Below are positions 1 through 9,018 of a stretch of 25,689 nt of DNA, one piece after another (position 1 is the first letter of the stretch; each line of letters starts with the position of its first letter). The stretch spans positions 583,628 to 609,316 of the forward strand of contig NW_023365716.1 in NCBI RefSeq assembly GCF_000003815.2, read 5' to 3'. The notes beneath the pieces are model-generated. The model ran no database searches. It was not told the DNA's origin and worked only from the letters and a program-made list of their open reading frames with translations. The DNA comes from Branchiostoma floridae. Lineage: Eukaryota > Chordata > Leptocardii > Amphioxiformes > Branchiostomatidae. The translations under genes were made by a program, and so were the position numbers.

Positions 1-135
1 TGTCCAGACGCACAAAGCAATTTTTGAGTGAAATAGGTTTAATGTGATAAGTGCGTTTCCCAAGAACACAGCATTTGACCTTCAGATTACAAGACAAGAG
101 ACCTGACCACGAGACCACCTTGTTCCTCTCTGCAG

Positions 136-205
136 GTTACCTGAATTCGTGCAGAAGCTGGCATACTTCGTGGGGACCGCCATTCTCGCAGCCATGGCTG
201 TTCAG
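136..205 (+). CDS. Gene A, penultimate coding exon (partial gene)
   Basis: A 70-base exon between a good acceptor (ctctctgcag) and a good donor (CAG|GTGAGT). It enters in phase 2 and leaves in phase 0, coding 23 residues that start LPEFVQKLAYFV and end AAMAVQ, a hydrophobic, probably helical segment. The incoming phase fits the phase-2 donors of the exon 1 copies later in the array. The outgoing phase 0 fits the exon at 1427, which stays open to its stop. Earlier exons must lie left of the window. No homologous exon is visible in genes B to E. I do not recognise the family. A competing donor lies at 343 (see the duplicated donor entry). The exon call rests on splice signals and phase alone. 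Confidence 0.6.
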
Positions 206-220
206 GTGAGTTACGTGAAC

Positions 221-227
<7 letters not shown>

Positions 228-261
<34 letters not shown>

Positions 262-313
262 ACAGACAGACACACACACACAGACAGACACACACACACA
301 CATAGACACACAC
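228..313. repeat. (CA)n / (CAGA)n microsatellite
   Basis: Runs of CA interrupted by CAGA units just after the gene A donor. The tract lies between the two copies of the donor segment. Confidence 0.95.
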
Positions 314-549
314 ATGCCATTCTCGCTGCCATGGCTGTCCAGGTCAGTACACGGGTTTTAAATCCGACGTGAAATGTAACGTCACTTTCTGTATCCTTAA
401 CACACCCAGCTCTTCCTTGTCCTTAGCCCAATCTTCTACATGTATTTGAAAATCACGACCAGAGCATGTCTATAACACCAGATATCAAAACAGGAAGTTC
501 CGCTGTCAGTACTATAGAAAGCCAATAGGAGGCCCATTTTCGTAGTCTC

Positions 550-841
550 CAAGCAGACCCTACGGTGCCTTAGAAATAAATGCAGAAATGTTCGCGGTGG
601 ATTAATGTTCGCGGTTTTCGCGATGGACACTTCACCGCGAAATTAAAACCACCGCGAAAAGTCCCTTTTCCCGCTACCGCGAAATTAAATCCCCGCGAAC
701 TTAAATGCAGTACTATCAAAGCTGGCAAAGGAGTATAGCCGGCCAAAGGGAGATAGCCGGCCAATTAAAGGGGGTCAAACGGGCACCGGAATACTGAGCC
801 CCTTGCCAGCTTTGATACTATTTCTAAGGCACTTGGAGACT
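550..841. mobile_element. Mutator-like non-autonomous transposon, 9-bp target duplication
   Basis: The terminal inverted repeats start TAGTCTCCAAGCAG on the left and end CACTTGGAGACTA on the right. Both ends are flanked by the 9-bp direct repeat CCATTTTCG. Inside are short repeats of Cgcgaaatta type and a palindromic 'atagccggccaa' pair. A 9-bp target duplication is typical of Mutator-like elements, so that assignment is inferred. There is no transposase. The same family is seen at 11212-11391. Confidence 0.75.
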
Positions 842-889
842 ACCATTTTCGAACATAACTTTCGACTGACTTCCCAATACCTTACTTAC

Positions 890-936
890 CCACACACACA
901 TACACACACAAACACACACACACACACACACATACA

Positions 937-977
<41 letters not shown>

Positions 978-1190
978 ACACACACACATACACATGCACA
1001 CACACACATACACACACACACATACACATACACACTCACACATACACACACACACACACGCAGACACACACATACACACACACACATACACACACATACA
1101 CACACACACATACAAACACACACACACACACACACGCACACACACACACACACACACACATACACACACACATACACACATACAAGGGCA
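890..1190. repeat. (CA)n microsatellite, about 300 bp
   Basis: Almost pure CA with CATA interruptions, within the gene A intron. Confidence 0.97.
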
Positions 1191-1198
1191 CACATACT

Positions 1199-1262
1199 AA
1201 TCTCCAAGCAGATCTATTGGTGCCATAACGCATCAGTACCAAAAGGGGCCAGAGCTGTATCC
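1199..1262. mobile_element. Fragment of the CTCCAAGCAG transposon family
   Basis: Carries one terminal repeat (TAATCTCCAAGCAGAT) and a few dozen further bases matching the family, with no matching right end. It is a degenerate remnant. Confidence 0.45.
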
Positions 1263-1426
1263 AACTTGCCGGTGACACTAGTCTATATTATGCTATTGTT
1301 ATATCTGCATTCACGCTCTCAAACACGAACGGCAACCAAGACATTATCTCTTTTGCGAAGGAAATAAAGAAATAAATGCAGAATCCGAAGCTCCTTGAAG
1401 ATCCTCACCCTTCTTATTTTCTCCAG

Positions 1427-1510
1427 GTGGTGATGGTGACCCTGGAAAACTTCAAGGAGCTGAAGTACATCTACCAACTCCGTGACCTTGTCATGAAACA
1501 ACTCAAGTAG
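1427..1510 (+). CDS. Gene A, terminal coding exon with helix-like C-terminus
   Basis: The exon follows a pyrimidine-rich acceptor (cttattttctccag) and reads 27 codons to TAG: it starts VVMVTLENFKELKYI and ends RDLVMKQLK. Joined in phase 0 to the exon at 136-205 it gives a continuous 50-residue C-terminal tail without cysteine, rich in Leu/Val/Lys/Glu and likely alpha-helical. The DNA is clearly homologous to the terminal exons of B to E, with shared sequence from about 1430 through the stop and into the 3' UTR. B to E are 14 nt shorter inside this exon, so this frame is not continuous there. Function is unknown. A secreted helical peptide or cytokine-like fold would be speculation. Confidence 0.65.
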   Translation: MVMVTLENFKELKYIYQLRDLVMKQLK

Positions 1511-1594
1511 GACCCGGTCAAGGTCATTGGGCCAGACCACTGAGGATCGTAGGGGCCGTGTTATGATTTCTTGCGACATAGGTACTAGTGTGTT

Positions 1595-1650
1595 AGCAAT
1601 TGGATATGATTTTGGAAACGGACAACCTTCCAAAATCATATCCAGTTGCT
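1595..1650 (+). other. Strong hairpin in gene A 3' UTR
   Basis: CAATTGGATATGATTTTGGA at 1597 pairs with 1628-1648 (TTCCAAAATCATATCCAGTT onward) over 21 bp with a single G:U pair, plus two flanking pairs, around a 10-nt loop. The size is like a short pre-miRNA stem or a foldback insertion. Gene E has a related, less perfect stem at 15962-16014. Confidence 0.75.
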
Positions 1651-2907
1651 TGAGTAGCTGCTTCTGTGCGTATCTTATTACCTGGATGTCTAATCTTCAT
1701 CGAGGTACTATCGAACTAGCAAGGACGTTGAAGTTTGAAATAATCGACCAATTATCAGGAAAAATATTCACTTCAAGTTAAAACAATTGTCACTGACACA
1801 CAACGGATTATGTATGAAACGTCTAGCAGTTTGAAAAACAAAAATATCCAGTTCCAGTGTCTCATTACCTGGGTATTTAACATTCATTGTTGAAAAAAAC
1901 TGCAGGAATATCTACGCACCCCTCTATGGTCCTCATGGTATGATCCACAACCAGGTCTTTCTCACATTCCAACCAACCAGCCACCGGAGGAAGGAGCCAC
2001 ACGTACTACAGTTATTCTGTTACCATACTATTGTCATACTATAGTGCCGACGACATGTACTGTTACTGTACTTTTTAAAAAAAACTGAGTACAGGAAATC
2101 ACGTATATTACAGTATTTTTGTCTCATTCTAGGATCAAAAGCTGTTTAATTGGGTTCCGTAGACCTTCTGCAAACGGAGAAAAAGTTTTGTCCTTCTAGT
2201 TTACGATTCATTTGATCATCCTTCATCGACAAAACGCAAAGACTTGTAATGTATGACATCTAGCGATTCGATTTTGAACTGCAGCAGTTTGTGGTTATGT
2301 TGGAAGCACAAAAAATGGTGATAACGAAACAGAACGCTCTCTTTTATAGTTAGTAAGCTTAGCCTAATGTCACAATGGCTGAATTGGTTGTAGGGTCTTC
2401 AAATAAGATGTAGGAATTGTAACGGACTTTAATATGGGTCTTCTTTTCGTTTTGTACCATTTGTAGCTTTATAGGAGTGTAAAACTGTTCGCTTAAAACA
2501 TTCCAGTAAAATTGGACTTATGCAAACAGTCGGCAATAACAGCGAAGGCAGCCTATTCCTTATGCATAGCCTTTTTGTACGAACGTGTACACACGTCGAA
2601 CACATTTCTCAGTTTTATAAGATAATGTAGCATGTGTAGTATATATATGTAATACCAACTTTACACTGTTGTATTAGAACAGTTCAGAATGTGTTACAAA
2701 ATAGTCCATTTCCTTACATACAACTCCATCAACCAAGTGCAAATTGTAACGGTTGTGATCAGTGTACCGTCGGTTAGAAGCGCCTCCTTGCGGATTATTT
2801 TAGCAATGGCAGCTATCGTGTGTTGTTAAGTGAATCATTACTAGGTGTCTCTTTTCTGTTCTGTTGAGGATTCTGGCTTCACGTGTATGGTAGAGAGGGG
2901 TGTATAC

Positions 2908-2913
2908 AATAAA
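2908..2913 (+). terminator. Gene A poly(A) signal AATAAA
   Basis: AATAAA in the block (gtatacaataaa...agtaaagagtaagttg) that recurs at the 3' end of genes C and D, and in altered form in B and E. This conserved position makes it the likely cleavage signal. Confidence 0.7.
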
Positions 2914-3008
2914 TGAATAGTAAAGAGTAAGTTGCACTTCTGTCTACTTAGTTTTGTGTGTAAAATCTGTGTAGGTGTGTGTGCGCGTCTTGGGATGTAT
3001 GTACGTGT

Positions 3009-3323
3009 ATGTTTGTATGTGTGTGTGTGTGTGAAAGAGACAGAGTATGTGTGTGTGTGTGTGTGTGTGAAAGAGACAGAGAGTGTGTGTGTGTGTGTGT
3101 GAAAGAGACAGAGTATGTGTGTGTGTGAAAGAGACTGTGTGTGTGTGTGTGTGTGAGTGTGTGTGTAAAAGAGACAGAGTATGTGTGTGTGTGTGTGTGA
3201 AAGAGACAGAGTATGTGTGTGTGTGTGTGTGAAAGAGACAGAGTGTGTGTGTGTGTGTGAAAGAGACACAGTATGTGTGTGTGTGTGTGTGTAAAAAACA
3301 AGAATATGTGTGTGTGTGAGTAT
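3009..3323. repeat. (GT)n with GAAAGAGACAGAGTAT higher-order repeat
   Basis: GT runs are separated at near-regular spacing by GAAAGAGACAGAGTAT or close variants, about eight times, making a higher-order unit of roughly 25-36 bp. The array runs into an assembly gap. The His/Thr/Ser/Leu ORFs on the minus strand here are translations of the repeat. Confidence 0.95.
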
Positions 3324-3425
3324 NNNNNNNNNNNNNNNNNNNNNNNNNNNNNNNNNNNNNNNNNNNNNNNNNNNNNNNNNNNNNNNNNNNNNNNNNNNNN
3401 NNNNNNNNNNNNNNNNNNNNNNNNN
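3324..3425. other. Assembly gap (102 N)
   Basis: Run of N immediately after the GT repeat. Sequence upstream of gene B, including the first base of its tRNA-like block, is missing. Confidence 1.
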
Positions 3426-3480
3426 AGCCGACTGAAGTGGTGACTTCAGAAGTAGACTGAGACCCGGGTTCTAACTGGGC
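3425..3480 (+). promoter_or_regulatory. tRNA-like A/B-box block upstream of gene B
   Basis: A relative of the RNA polymerase III A box (agccgactgaagtgg) followed by a B-box-like gggttctaac, with starts 42 bp apart if the first base lies in the gap. The same block with identical spacing precedes C, D and E. The B box is more degenerate here than in C and E. Confidence 0.4.
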
Positions 3481-3539
3481 CTCCCGGCCCTGGAATCATT
3501 GTTGGTTCACCCCGCCGCCTTCTGACCCTCCCCCAAACA

Positions 3540-3563
3540 TTAACGGCCCGTCCCTCCGCACAG
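3540..3563 (+). promoter_or_regulatory. Conserved leader block ending CCTCCGCACAG, gene B
   Basis: A ttaacgg..cgtccctccgcacag block lies 40-70 bp before the start codon in all five exon 1 copies. It could be a core promoter/initiator region, or the acceptor of a 5' UTR intron because it is pyrimidine-rich and ends in CACAG. The sequence alone does not decide. Confidence 0.45.
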
Positions 3564-3629
3564 TACCGAGCTCGAGTCGTCTCGCCCAAGTACAGACCTG
3601 TCCTGCTCTAAGACCCACTCCACGCAAAG

Positions 3630-3784
3630 ATGAGACCGTCCGGCGGAGTCCTGTACCTGCTCCTGGCGCTCACCGTGGTCCGTGCCGCGCCCGTCCACCC
3701 GCTAGCGAGACGGTCTGTTTTCACTAACTACAAGCTCCAGTGGGATCACATAGGTTATCCAGTGGTCACTTTGGACTTGATAAA
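3630..3784 (+). CDS. Gene B exon 1: signal peptide, pro-segment, variable segment
   Basis: ATG at 3630 sits at the position conserved in all copies. Residues 1-19 (MRPSGGVLYLLLALTVVRA) form a classic signal peptide with a hydrophobic core. A short APVHPLARR pro-segment follows, ending in a dibasic Arg27-Arg28 that could be cut by a furin/PC-type protease. Residues 29-51 (starting SVFTNYKLQWDH) have no likeness to the other copies. The donor AAA|GTACGT leaves phase 2. Spliced to the exon at 5634 it predicts a 100-aa preprotein without cysteine in the mature part. Family unknown; secretion is well supported by the leader. Confidence 0.8.
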
Positions 3785-4501
3785 GTACGTACGATTATGT
3801 GTAGCATATCCAATTTTTGGTATTTTACCATATTTGCAGGGGGTTTTCTGAGCAATATATTCAAATACTAATCGGTATACTATGTACCAATGGTCATTTA
3901 TATATCTTTGGCCAGCCGTGGTCCTTATATAGAGGTGGTCATTAGTACAGGTTGGACAATATATCAATAGCCAAATGGTCCTTTTATAGAGATGAACCAC
4001 TCCCAGTTTAAGACTGCAAACACTGAAACAGGTCTTAGTTTTATTCTGAAACCGGCTTTTGTGTCCAAAGTTGGAACACGAAGGGACAAATAATTCATAA
4101 ACCAGATAAAGTTTATCCAATATTTATCGCTTGTAGCTCGAGCTCATCGCACAGCTAAGTACAGCTACAGAAAATGGCTGCGTTCATACTTGTGTGAATA
4201 TTCACGTCCGTATAACTTCCGTACTGGCGTATTTGGGTCTAGATTTAAAGTTTGCGACCGATGAAGTCAAAGTAAAGCTGCTTCTTCCCCGTAAACTTAC
4301 CCCCTCTAAAAACGGGCCCCAATAAACGGTGTAACTCGTAGTGCATGTAGGCCGTCGTACGATTTTGATGTCGTAGAACTTTCAAGCAGGCTGTGACAGA
4401 AGGAGATCTAATGGAAATGGAAACACGCGGCACCAGTTACGTATACGCTGTTAGTACACTTAATCTAGTCACTATGGTTTAAGCTACCGTCTACCAGCTA
4501 G

Positions 4502-4754
4502 TTGACCAGTGCAATGACCTAGTGGGTAGGTCGTGAGTTCGATCCCCGGCCGAGTCATGCTAAAGACTTTAAAAATGGGACGTGCTGCTTTATCTGCTTA
4601 GCACTCAGCATCTGGGAAAGAGCATGGAAGTTAAACACACACCACTACCAGTGGACTAGCCCCCTGCTGTAGTGATTGCACAAAAGTTGTGTGGCCCAGG
4701 GCTACTGAATAGGAGATGGGCGCCGCCCTAGGCACGGGAAGGAACTTTGACTTT
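4502..4754 (+). mobile_element. tRNA-derived SINE with 13-bp target duplication
   Basis: The element is flanked by GTCTACCAGCTAG (4489-4501) and GTCTACCAGTTAG (4755-4767), a target duplication with one mismatch. Its 5' part has an A-box-like segment and a clear B box (gagttcgatcccc near 4535), showing tRNA descent. The body runs to a tail ending ggaactttgacttt. The sister introns in C, D and E lack it. It is a retroposed SINE, not a functional tRNA gene. Confidence 0.75.
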
Positions 4755-5403
4755 GTCTACCAGTTAGTAGCACAATGCAAGCTTGTTTAAGTTGTTGTTT
4801 TGCATTTGTCATGAGACACAAATGGCCTGCATAGTTGCACGATTGGTGCATACCTTCTACTCAGGCTGCCTTTTGTTTCTTGTTGATCTCTGCACACGTA
4901 AGCAGTTCGGAACGTGCTGGGGTGACAATAAAGAAGAGAACCCTGTTGATGGAAACTCTCCTAATATGTATGCAAATGAGTCTCTATGCTTCCATTGGGT
5001 ATCGAGTTTCTCTACATCATGCCAACACATTTCCATTAGATCTCCTTCTGATTCAATTGCAACACCATATTCATACTTACTTATAGTTATGGTATTTATT
5101 ATGCAATAGTAGTTGTTTAAAATGGGTAATTGAATAGTGTATTCATCATTTCTAAATGAGATAACACATACAATGCGTAACACCAGATGAACTTGGCTAC
5201 AAGCCATGTTTTTATTGTTTAGATCCAACCTGTGCGTGACTTTCTCTGTGCTGACAATGGCCTGACAAAGAAACGTCCGTGACATGAATATGTGTGCATC
5301 GGCCAAAACTATCACCGATTACAGCCTTATAAAGTACCGAGCAGATAACTTATCATGGTTTTAACAAAGTGATGTTGTAAATTGCTTATTGTGCTGTTAT
5401 ACT

Positions 5404-5501
5404 GTAGCCCGAGTACCACCCCCCGTAGTGACCGCTGGCTCAATACTTTCGTTTGCTAACCACGGAGCCAGCGGTCACTACGGAGGATGGTACTCAGGCT
5501 A
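5404..5501. mobile_element. 98-bp foldback MITE, copy in gene B
   Basis: The arms of about 36 bp (TAGCCCGAGTACC...GCTGGCTC and its complement) are separated by a loop of about 20 bp. GTTATACT flanks both ends (5396-5403 and 5502-5509), an 8-bp target duplication as in hAT elements. It sits at the homologous place in C and D and is absent from E. Confidence 0.85.
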
Positions 5502-5633
5502 GTTATACTACTGCACAACGTAGCACCTTGGTACTGCAACAGAAACTCTGTTTTCTGTATCTTTTATCCTGAACATGGTATGGTCCTGTAGATGCTGTAC
5601 AAACATTAACACTGGACATGTTCCCATGTGTAG

Positions 5634-5781
5634 CGGTGACGTTCCCACAACTACAGATGAGGCAGTTCTACGCACTGACGTGACCGGAAGCGGAAATGAC
5701 GACACCGCAGACGTCACCTCTCCAGGTCCCGGTGATGCTGACCCTGGCGGAGCATCTACCAACTCCGTGACCTTGTCATGA
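5634..5781 (+). CDS. Gene B terminal exon, acidic Thr/Gly/Pro-rich tail
   Basis: Starts after catgtgtag and accepts phase 2, as the B exon 1 donor requires (junction codon AAC). It reads 48 codons from GDVPTTTDEAVLRTDV through SPGPGDADPGGASTNS to TLS and TGA. The frame is open in all four copies and their length differences in this exon are multiples of three, supporting coding. The tail is acidic, low in hydrophobics and lacks cysteine. The pyrimidine tract is weak, so the acceptor is the least certain part. Another reading, phase 0 from the acceptor at 5725 (VPVMLTLAEHLPTP), would need an unseen phase-0 exon. Confidence 0.55.
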
Positions 5782-6940
5782 AGCAACTCAAGTAGGACCC
5801 GGCCAAGGTCATCGGGCCAGACCACTAAGGATCTTAGAGGCTGTGTTATGGTTGAAGACGTATTTCTCTTCTTTTCTGACGACATAGGTTGGTTATCAAT
5901 TTATTACCCTCAAGTCACAATGGCTGAATTAGTTGTAGGGTCTTTCTTTAAAGCAGGTGTGGACTATTGGGTCTACTTTTGATCTTTTACCACTTTGTAG
6001 CTTTATAGGAATGTACAACAGTTCGCTTAAACATTCCAGTAAAATTGACCTTATGCAAACAGTCGGCAATAATAGCAAAGTCAGCCTATTGATATGATCA
6101 ATCCCTTTTGTACGAACGTACGTCGAACGCATTTCGCAGTTTAATAAGATAATGTAGCATTTATACATATATGTAATACCAACTTTAAACTGTTGTCTTA
6201 GAACAGTTCAGAATGTGCTACAGAACAGTCCATTTTCTTACATACAATAAATTCAAACCGATATTCTCCATCAACCACGTGCAAATTGTAAGCCGGTCAT
6301 CAGCGTAGCTTCGGTTAGGAGCGCCTCCTTGCGGATTATTTTAGCAATGGCAGCTATCTTGTGTGTTTAAGGTCTCATTACACAATTAGATCGCCCCATT
6401 GAATTCAATGCTTTAACACACAACTTCTATGTCCGCAAATCCAATTAAAACACAGTCTATTTGGAGATGTTTTGCTTTCTAATGTAAGCACACACGTTTG
6501 TTAGACAATAAAAAAACTTTCACCCAAATCTAGCCGACGCAACGATTTCTATCACATTTCAAAATGCACCTAGCCGCTATCCGCTAGAGGTCGTTTTCAA
6601 TACCCGGAGCCTGACCGGAGCACTCAGTACAAATAAACGTAAACGTCCGAGGATCGATCGGGTCACGAAACTTTCGTGCATGATCATGCCAGTAATACAC
6701 AAGCTTTCATCGAAATTCCTTTTCATATCAGTTATGGTTTATTAATGGGAATTTATGGTCCACCTAAAACAACGCTTTGCGGGCCAGATAATTTTTTAGC
6801 CCGGATTCGGAGTAATACAGGAATGAGACCTTAGTGAATCATGACTCGGTGTCTCTTCTCTGTTCTGTTGAGGATTCTGGCTTCACGTGTATGGTAGAGA
6901 GGGGTGTATACAAAGTATAGTAAAGAGTAAGTTGTACTTC
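5782..6940 (+). other. Gene B 3' UTR with transposon insertion
   Basis: Homologous to the 3' UTRs of C and D (blocks caatggctgaatt, ttccagtaaaattg, agcgcctccttgcgg). It keeps the out-of-frame remains of the gene A reading frame (atgaagcaactcaagtag) right after the stop. A transposon of about 460 bp splits it. The conserved poly(A) signal near 6910 is lost; AATAAA occurs at 6246-6251 and, inside the transposon, at 6507-6512. Confidence 0.55.
6371..6830. mobile_element. DNA transposon with GGTCTCATT inverted repeats
   Basis: The ends are GGTCTCATTAC and GGAATGAGACC, between gtgtttaa and ttagtgaatc. Gene D at about 13222-13238 has the uninterrupted gtgtttagtgaatc, so the boundaries are supported by an empty site. 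A TTA target is compatible with Harbinger-type insertion (inference). No transposase ORF. Confidence 0.7.
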
Positions 6941-6956
6941 TGTCTACTTATGTGAC

Positions 6957-6970
6957 ATGGTGTGTGTGTG

Positions 6971-7011
<41 letters not shown>

Positions 7012-7065
7012 GCGTGCGTGTGTGTGTGCGCGCGTGCGTGCGTGTGTGTGTGTGTGTGTGCTCGC
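6957..7065. repeat. (GT)n microsatellite with GC interruptions, B/C intergenic
   Basis: GT with GC and CGCG steps, just after the gene B 3' block and about 330 bp before the gene C start codon. Confidence 0.95.
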
Positions 7066-7189
7066 GCTTCTCGGAATGTATTACGTGTATGTATGTATGT
7101 ATGTGTGTGTGAGAGTATGTGTACGTGTTTGTAGAAAAAAAATAAGTATCTAAGGAAAGACGTGTGAGGAGTAATAAAGCGGGAGAGTG

Positions 7190-7248
7190 TAGCAGACTGA
7201 AGTGGTGGCCTGAGAAGAAGAATGAATGACGGGTTCGAACTGAGCCCC
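7190..7248 (+). promoter_or_regulatory. tRNA-like A/B-box block upstream of gene C
   Basis: TAGCAGACTGAAGTGG (A-box-like) at 7190 and GGTTCGAAC (B-box consensus) at 7232, 42 bp apart as in a tRNA. A poly-C run follows at about 7246-7259. No acceptor stem is evident, so it is a tRNA-derived relic or a retained promoter module. Confidence 0.45.
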
Positions 7249-7303
7249 CCCCCCCCCCCGAATCATTAATGGTTAACCCCGCCGCATTTGGACCCTCTCC
7301 GAA

Positions 7304-7330
7304 ACATTAACGGTTCGTCCCTCCGCACAG
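7304..7330 (+). promoter_or_regulatory. Conserved leader block ending CTCCGCACAG, gene C
   Basis: The same conserved block as before genes B, D, E and F, 61 bp before the ATG. Promoter/initiator or 5' UTR acceptor, undecided. Confidence 0.45.
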
Positions 7331-7390
7331 TCCCAAGTCGTCTCGCCCAAGTACAGACCGTCCTGACCCACAGAGCCACGCGGCACAAAG

Positions 7391-7578
7391 ATGAGACCGT
7401 CCGGCGGACTTCTATACCTGTTCCTGGCGCTAACTTTGGTCCGTGCTGCGCCTGGCCACCCGCTAGCGAGACGGTCTGTTGACGTTGATTTCAACATCAA
7501 GGATGTTGCGGATGCAGCGAATCCAGACTCGAACATCAAAGACATGATGAACAACGTACTTCAGGAAGCTTTAGACAG
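7391..7578 (+). CDS. Gene C exon 1: signal peptide, pro-segment, variable segment
   Basis: A leader (MRPSGGLLYLFLALTLVRA, residues 1-19), then APGHPLARR ending in dibasic Arg27-Arg28, then a variable segment with a repeated NIKD motif (FNIKDVADAANPDSNIKDMM) and a helix-like NNVLQEALD end, 62 full codons. The donor GACAG|GTAGGT is phase 2. It is nearly identical to exon 1 of gene E and unlike B, D and F after the Arg-Arg. Spliced to 9019 (junction codon AGC) it predicts a 111-aa preprotein. Secreted; function unknown. Confidence 0.8.
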
Positions 7579-9018
7579 GTAGGTAGGTAGGAAGGCATTG
7601 GTCCTTATGTACAGTTGGTCACTAGAAAAGGTTCGACTGCAGTGTCTTTCAATGTCCAGGTAGTTCCTAATATGTAGAGGTAGTGACTTGTACAGTTTCC
7701 CAGTTTATGACTGTGAACAGACTTTTATGCCCACCGTTGGAACACGAAGGGACAAATAATTCATAAACCGGATCGGATCAAGTTCTGTCCAGTTCGTCGT
7801 ATATGTCGGCCGTCGTACGATTTTGATGTCGTAGAACTTTCAAGAAGGCAGTGACAGAACTGAATGAGAAGAAGATCTACTGGAAATGGAAATACGCGGT
7901 ACCAGTAACTTAGTCTAGTAACTATAGTTAATTTAAGCTACAGTGAGTTTCAGCTACTGTCTGTACCTGTAGCACAATGCACATACAAGACTCTTGTTTA
8001 AGTTGTTGCTTTGCAGTGTCATGGGACAACTTTGGCCTGCATACCTGCACTACTGGTGCGTATCTTCTGCTCAGGTTTCCTTTCGTGGCTTGTTGATCTT
8101 TTGCATAAGTAAGCAGATCGGGCCGTGCTGGGGTCACAGTAAAGAAGGGAAGCTTGTTGATGGAAGCTCTCCTAATATGTATGGAAATGAGTCTCTATGC
8201 TTCCATGGGGTATCGAGTTTCACTACGTCATGCCAACACATTTCCATTAGATCTCCTTCTGATTCAATTTCAACACCATATTCATACTTACTTATAGTTA
8301 TGGTATTGGTTATGCAATAGTAGTTGTTGAAAATGGGTAGTATCGTCTTCTAAATGAGATAGCATATACAATGCGTAACACCAGATGAACCTGGCTACAA
8401 GCCATGTCACCTGTGTGTGACTTTCTCCACGCTGATAATGATCTGAAAAAGAAACGTCCGTGACTTGAATATGTGTACATCGGCCGTAACTGTCGCGGAT
8501 CACATCCTGTACAAAGTGCCGAGCAGATAACTTATCATGGTTTTAACAAAGTGATGTTGTAAATTGCTTATTGTGCTGTTATACTGTAGCCTGAGTACCA
8601 TCCTCCGTAGTGACCGCTGGCTCAATGCTTTCGCTTGCTAACCACGGAGCCAGCGGTCACTACGGAGGATGCTACTCAGGCTAGTTATACTACTGCACAA
8701 CGTAGTTCTGGTCAAGCAGACAGACAGACAGACCCGAAAACATAGCCTTCCAAGCGAAGGTAAAAACGAAATGTAATGCGTATGTATTGTTCGGTTCGTG
8801 GGGAGGCTGGCTAGGGCGAGTTTGGGGTTGCAGGCAAAACACAATCTCGCCGTACCATGATCACGTGGAAAGATCAGCGCGATCTTGATTTTGAGCCCCC
8901 CGATGTGTGACCCTGGTACTACAACAGAACCTCTGTTTTCTGTATCTTTTATCCTGAACATGGTATGGTCCTGTTGATACTGTACAATCATTAACACTGG
9001 AGATGTTCCCATGTGTAG
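7579..9018 (+). other. Gene C intron
   Basis: An intron of 1.44 kb. The first half is close to the gene E intron; the second half (from about 8200) is closer to B and D and includes the foldback MITE. About one and a half degenerate minisatellite units lie near 7600-7700. Confidence 0.6.
8586..8683. mobile_element. 98-bp foldback MITE, copy in gene C
   Basis: Near-perfect inverted arms (TAGCCTGAGTACCATCC...) flanked by GTTATACT at 8578-8585 and 8684-8691. Same family and same site as in B and D. Confidence 0.85.

Larger units (their letters stand above)
206..1426 (+). other. Gene A intron with CA repeats and a Mutator-like MITE
   Basis: An intron of about 1.2 kb between the two visible exons of gene A. 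It holds a CA/CAGA microsatellite (about 228-313), a second copy of the exon's donor region (316-350), an inverted-repeat element (550-841), a long CA tract (about 890-1190) and a further element end at 1199. The ORFs of His/Thr or Cys/Val repeats here are microsatellite translations, not genes. Confidence 0.6.
1511..2935 (+). other. Gene A 3' UTR, long form
   Basis: The sequence after the gene A stop is alignable with the 3' UTRs of the other copies: the gggccagaccac block just after the stop, the cacaatggctgaatt block near 2370, the gcaatggcagctatc block near 2803, and the poly(A) region near 2908. About 730 bases between the first and second blocks, including a 21-bp hairpin at 1597-1648, are missing in B, C and D but partly kept in E. 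The small ORF at 1527-1781 is not supported by any paralog and is treated as UTR. Confidence 0.6.
3785..5633 (+). other. Gene B intron
   Basis: An intron of 1.85 kb, alignable with the introns of C, D and E. It starts with about two degenerate units of the minisatellite that is expanded in D. It also carries a SINE (4502-4754) and a foldback MITE (5404-5501). About 220 bp present in C and D just after the MITE are missing here. Confidence 0.6.

Noticed and set aside
45-85. SINE relic upstream of the gene A exon (gcgtttcccaagaacaca)
   Set aside because: Likeness to the SINE at 19880 covers fewer than 30 bases, too weak to call.
824-1228. Long ORFs of Thr/His or Cys/Val/Met repeats on both strands
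   Set aside because: They are translations of (CA)n/(GT)n. The same applies to those at 2841-3301, 6952-7153, 9867-10182, 16632-17042 and 22641-23224.
3839-3874. Possible small exon after tttgcag in genes B (3839) and D (about 10524)
   Set aside because: Open in phase 2 in both, but it would leave phase 1, which no downstream exon accepts, and C and E lack it.
4502-4580. Functional tRNA genes at 4502 and 19900 (minus)
   Set aside because: A and B boxes are present but there is no complete cloverleaf, and each is followed by a SINE body.
4866-4899. A possible 33-34 base exon in each intron (acceptor ..ctactcag, donor gtaagc; also near 8074, 11555, 14588)
   Set aside because: Length differs between copies by one base and the required phase 2 reads into TGA. 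Gene D has a poor donor.
5508-5885. Antisense ORFs opposite the terminal exons of B, C and D (also 8638-9183, 12367-12762)
   Set aside because: They follow from the composition of the sense exon, extend through UTR and the MITE, and have no leader or splice support.
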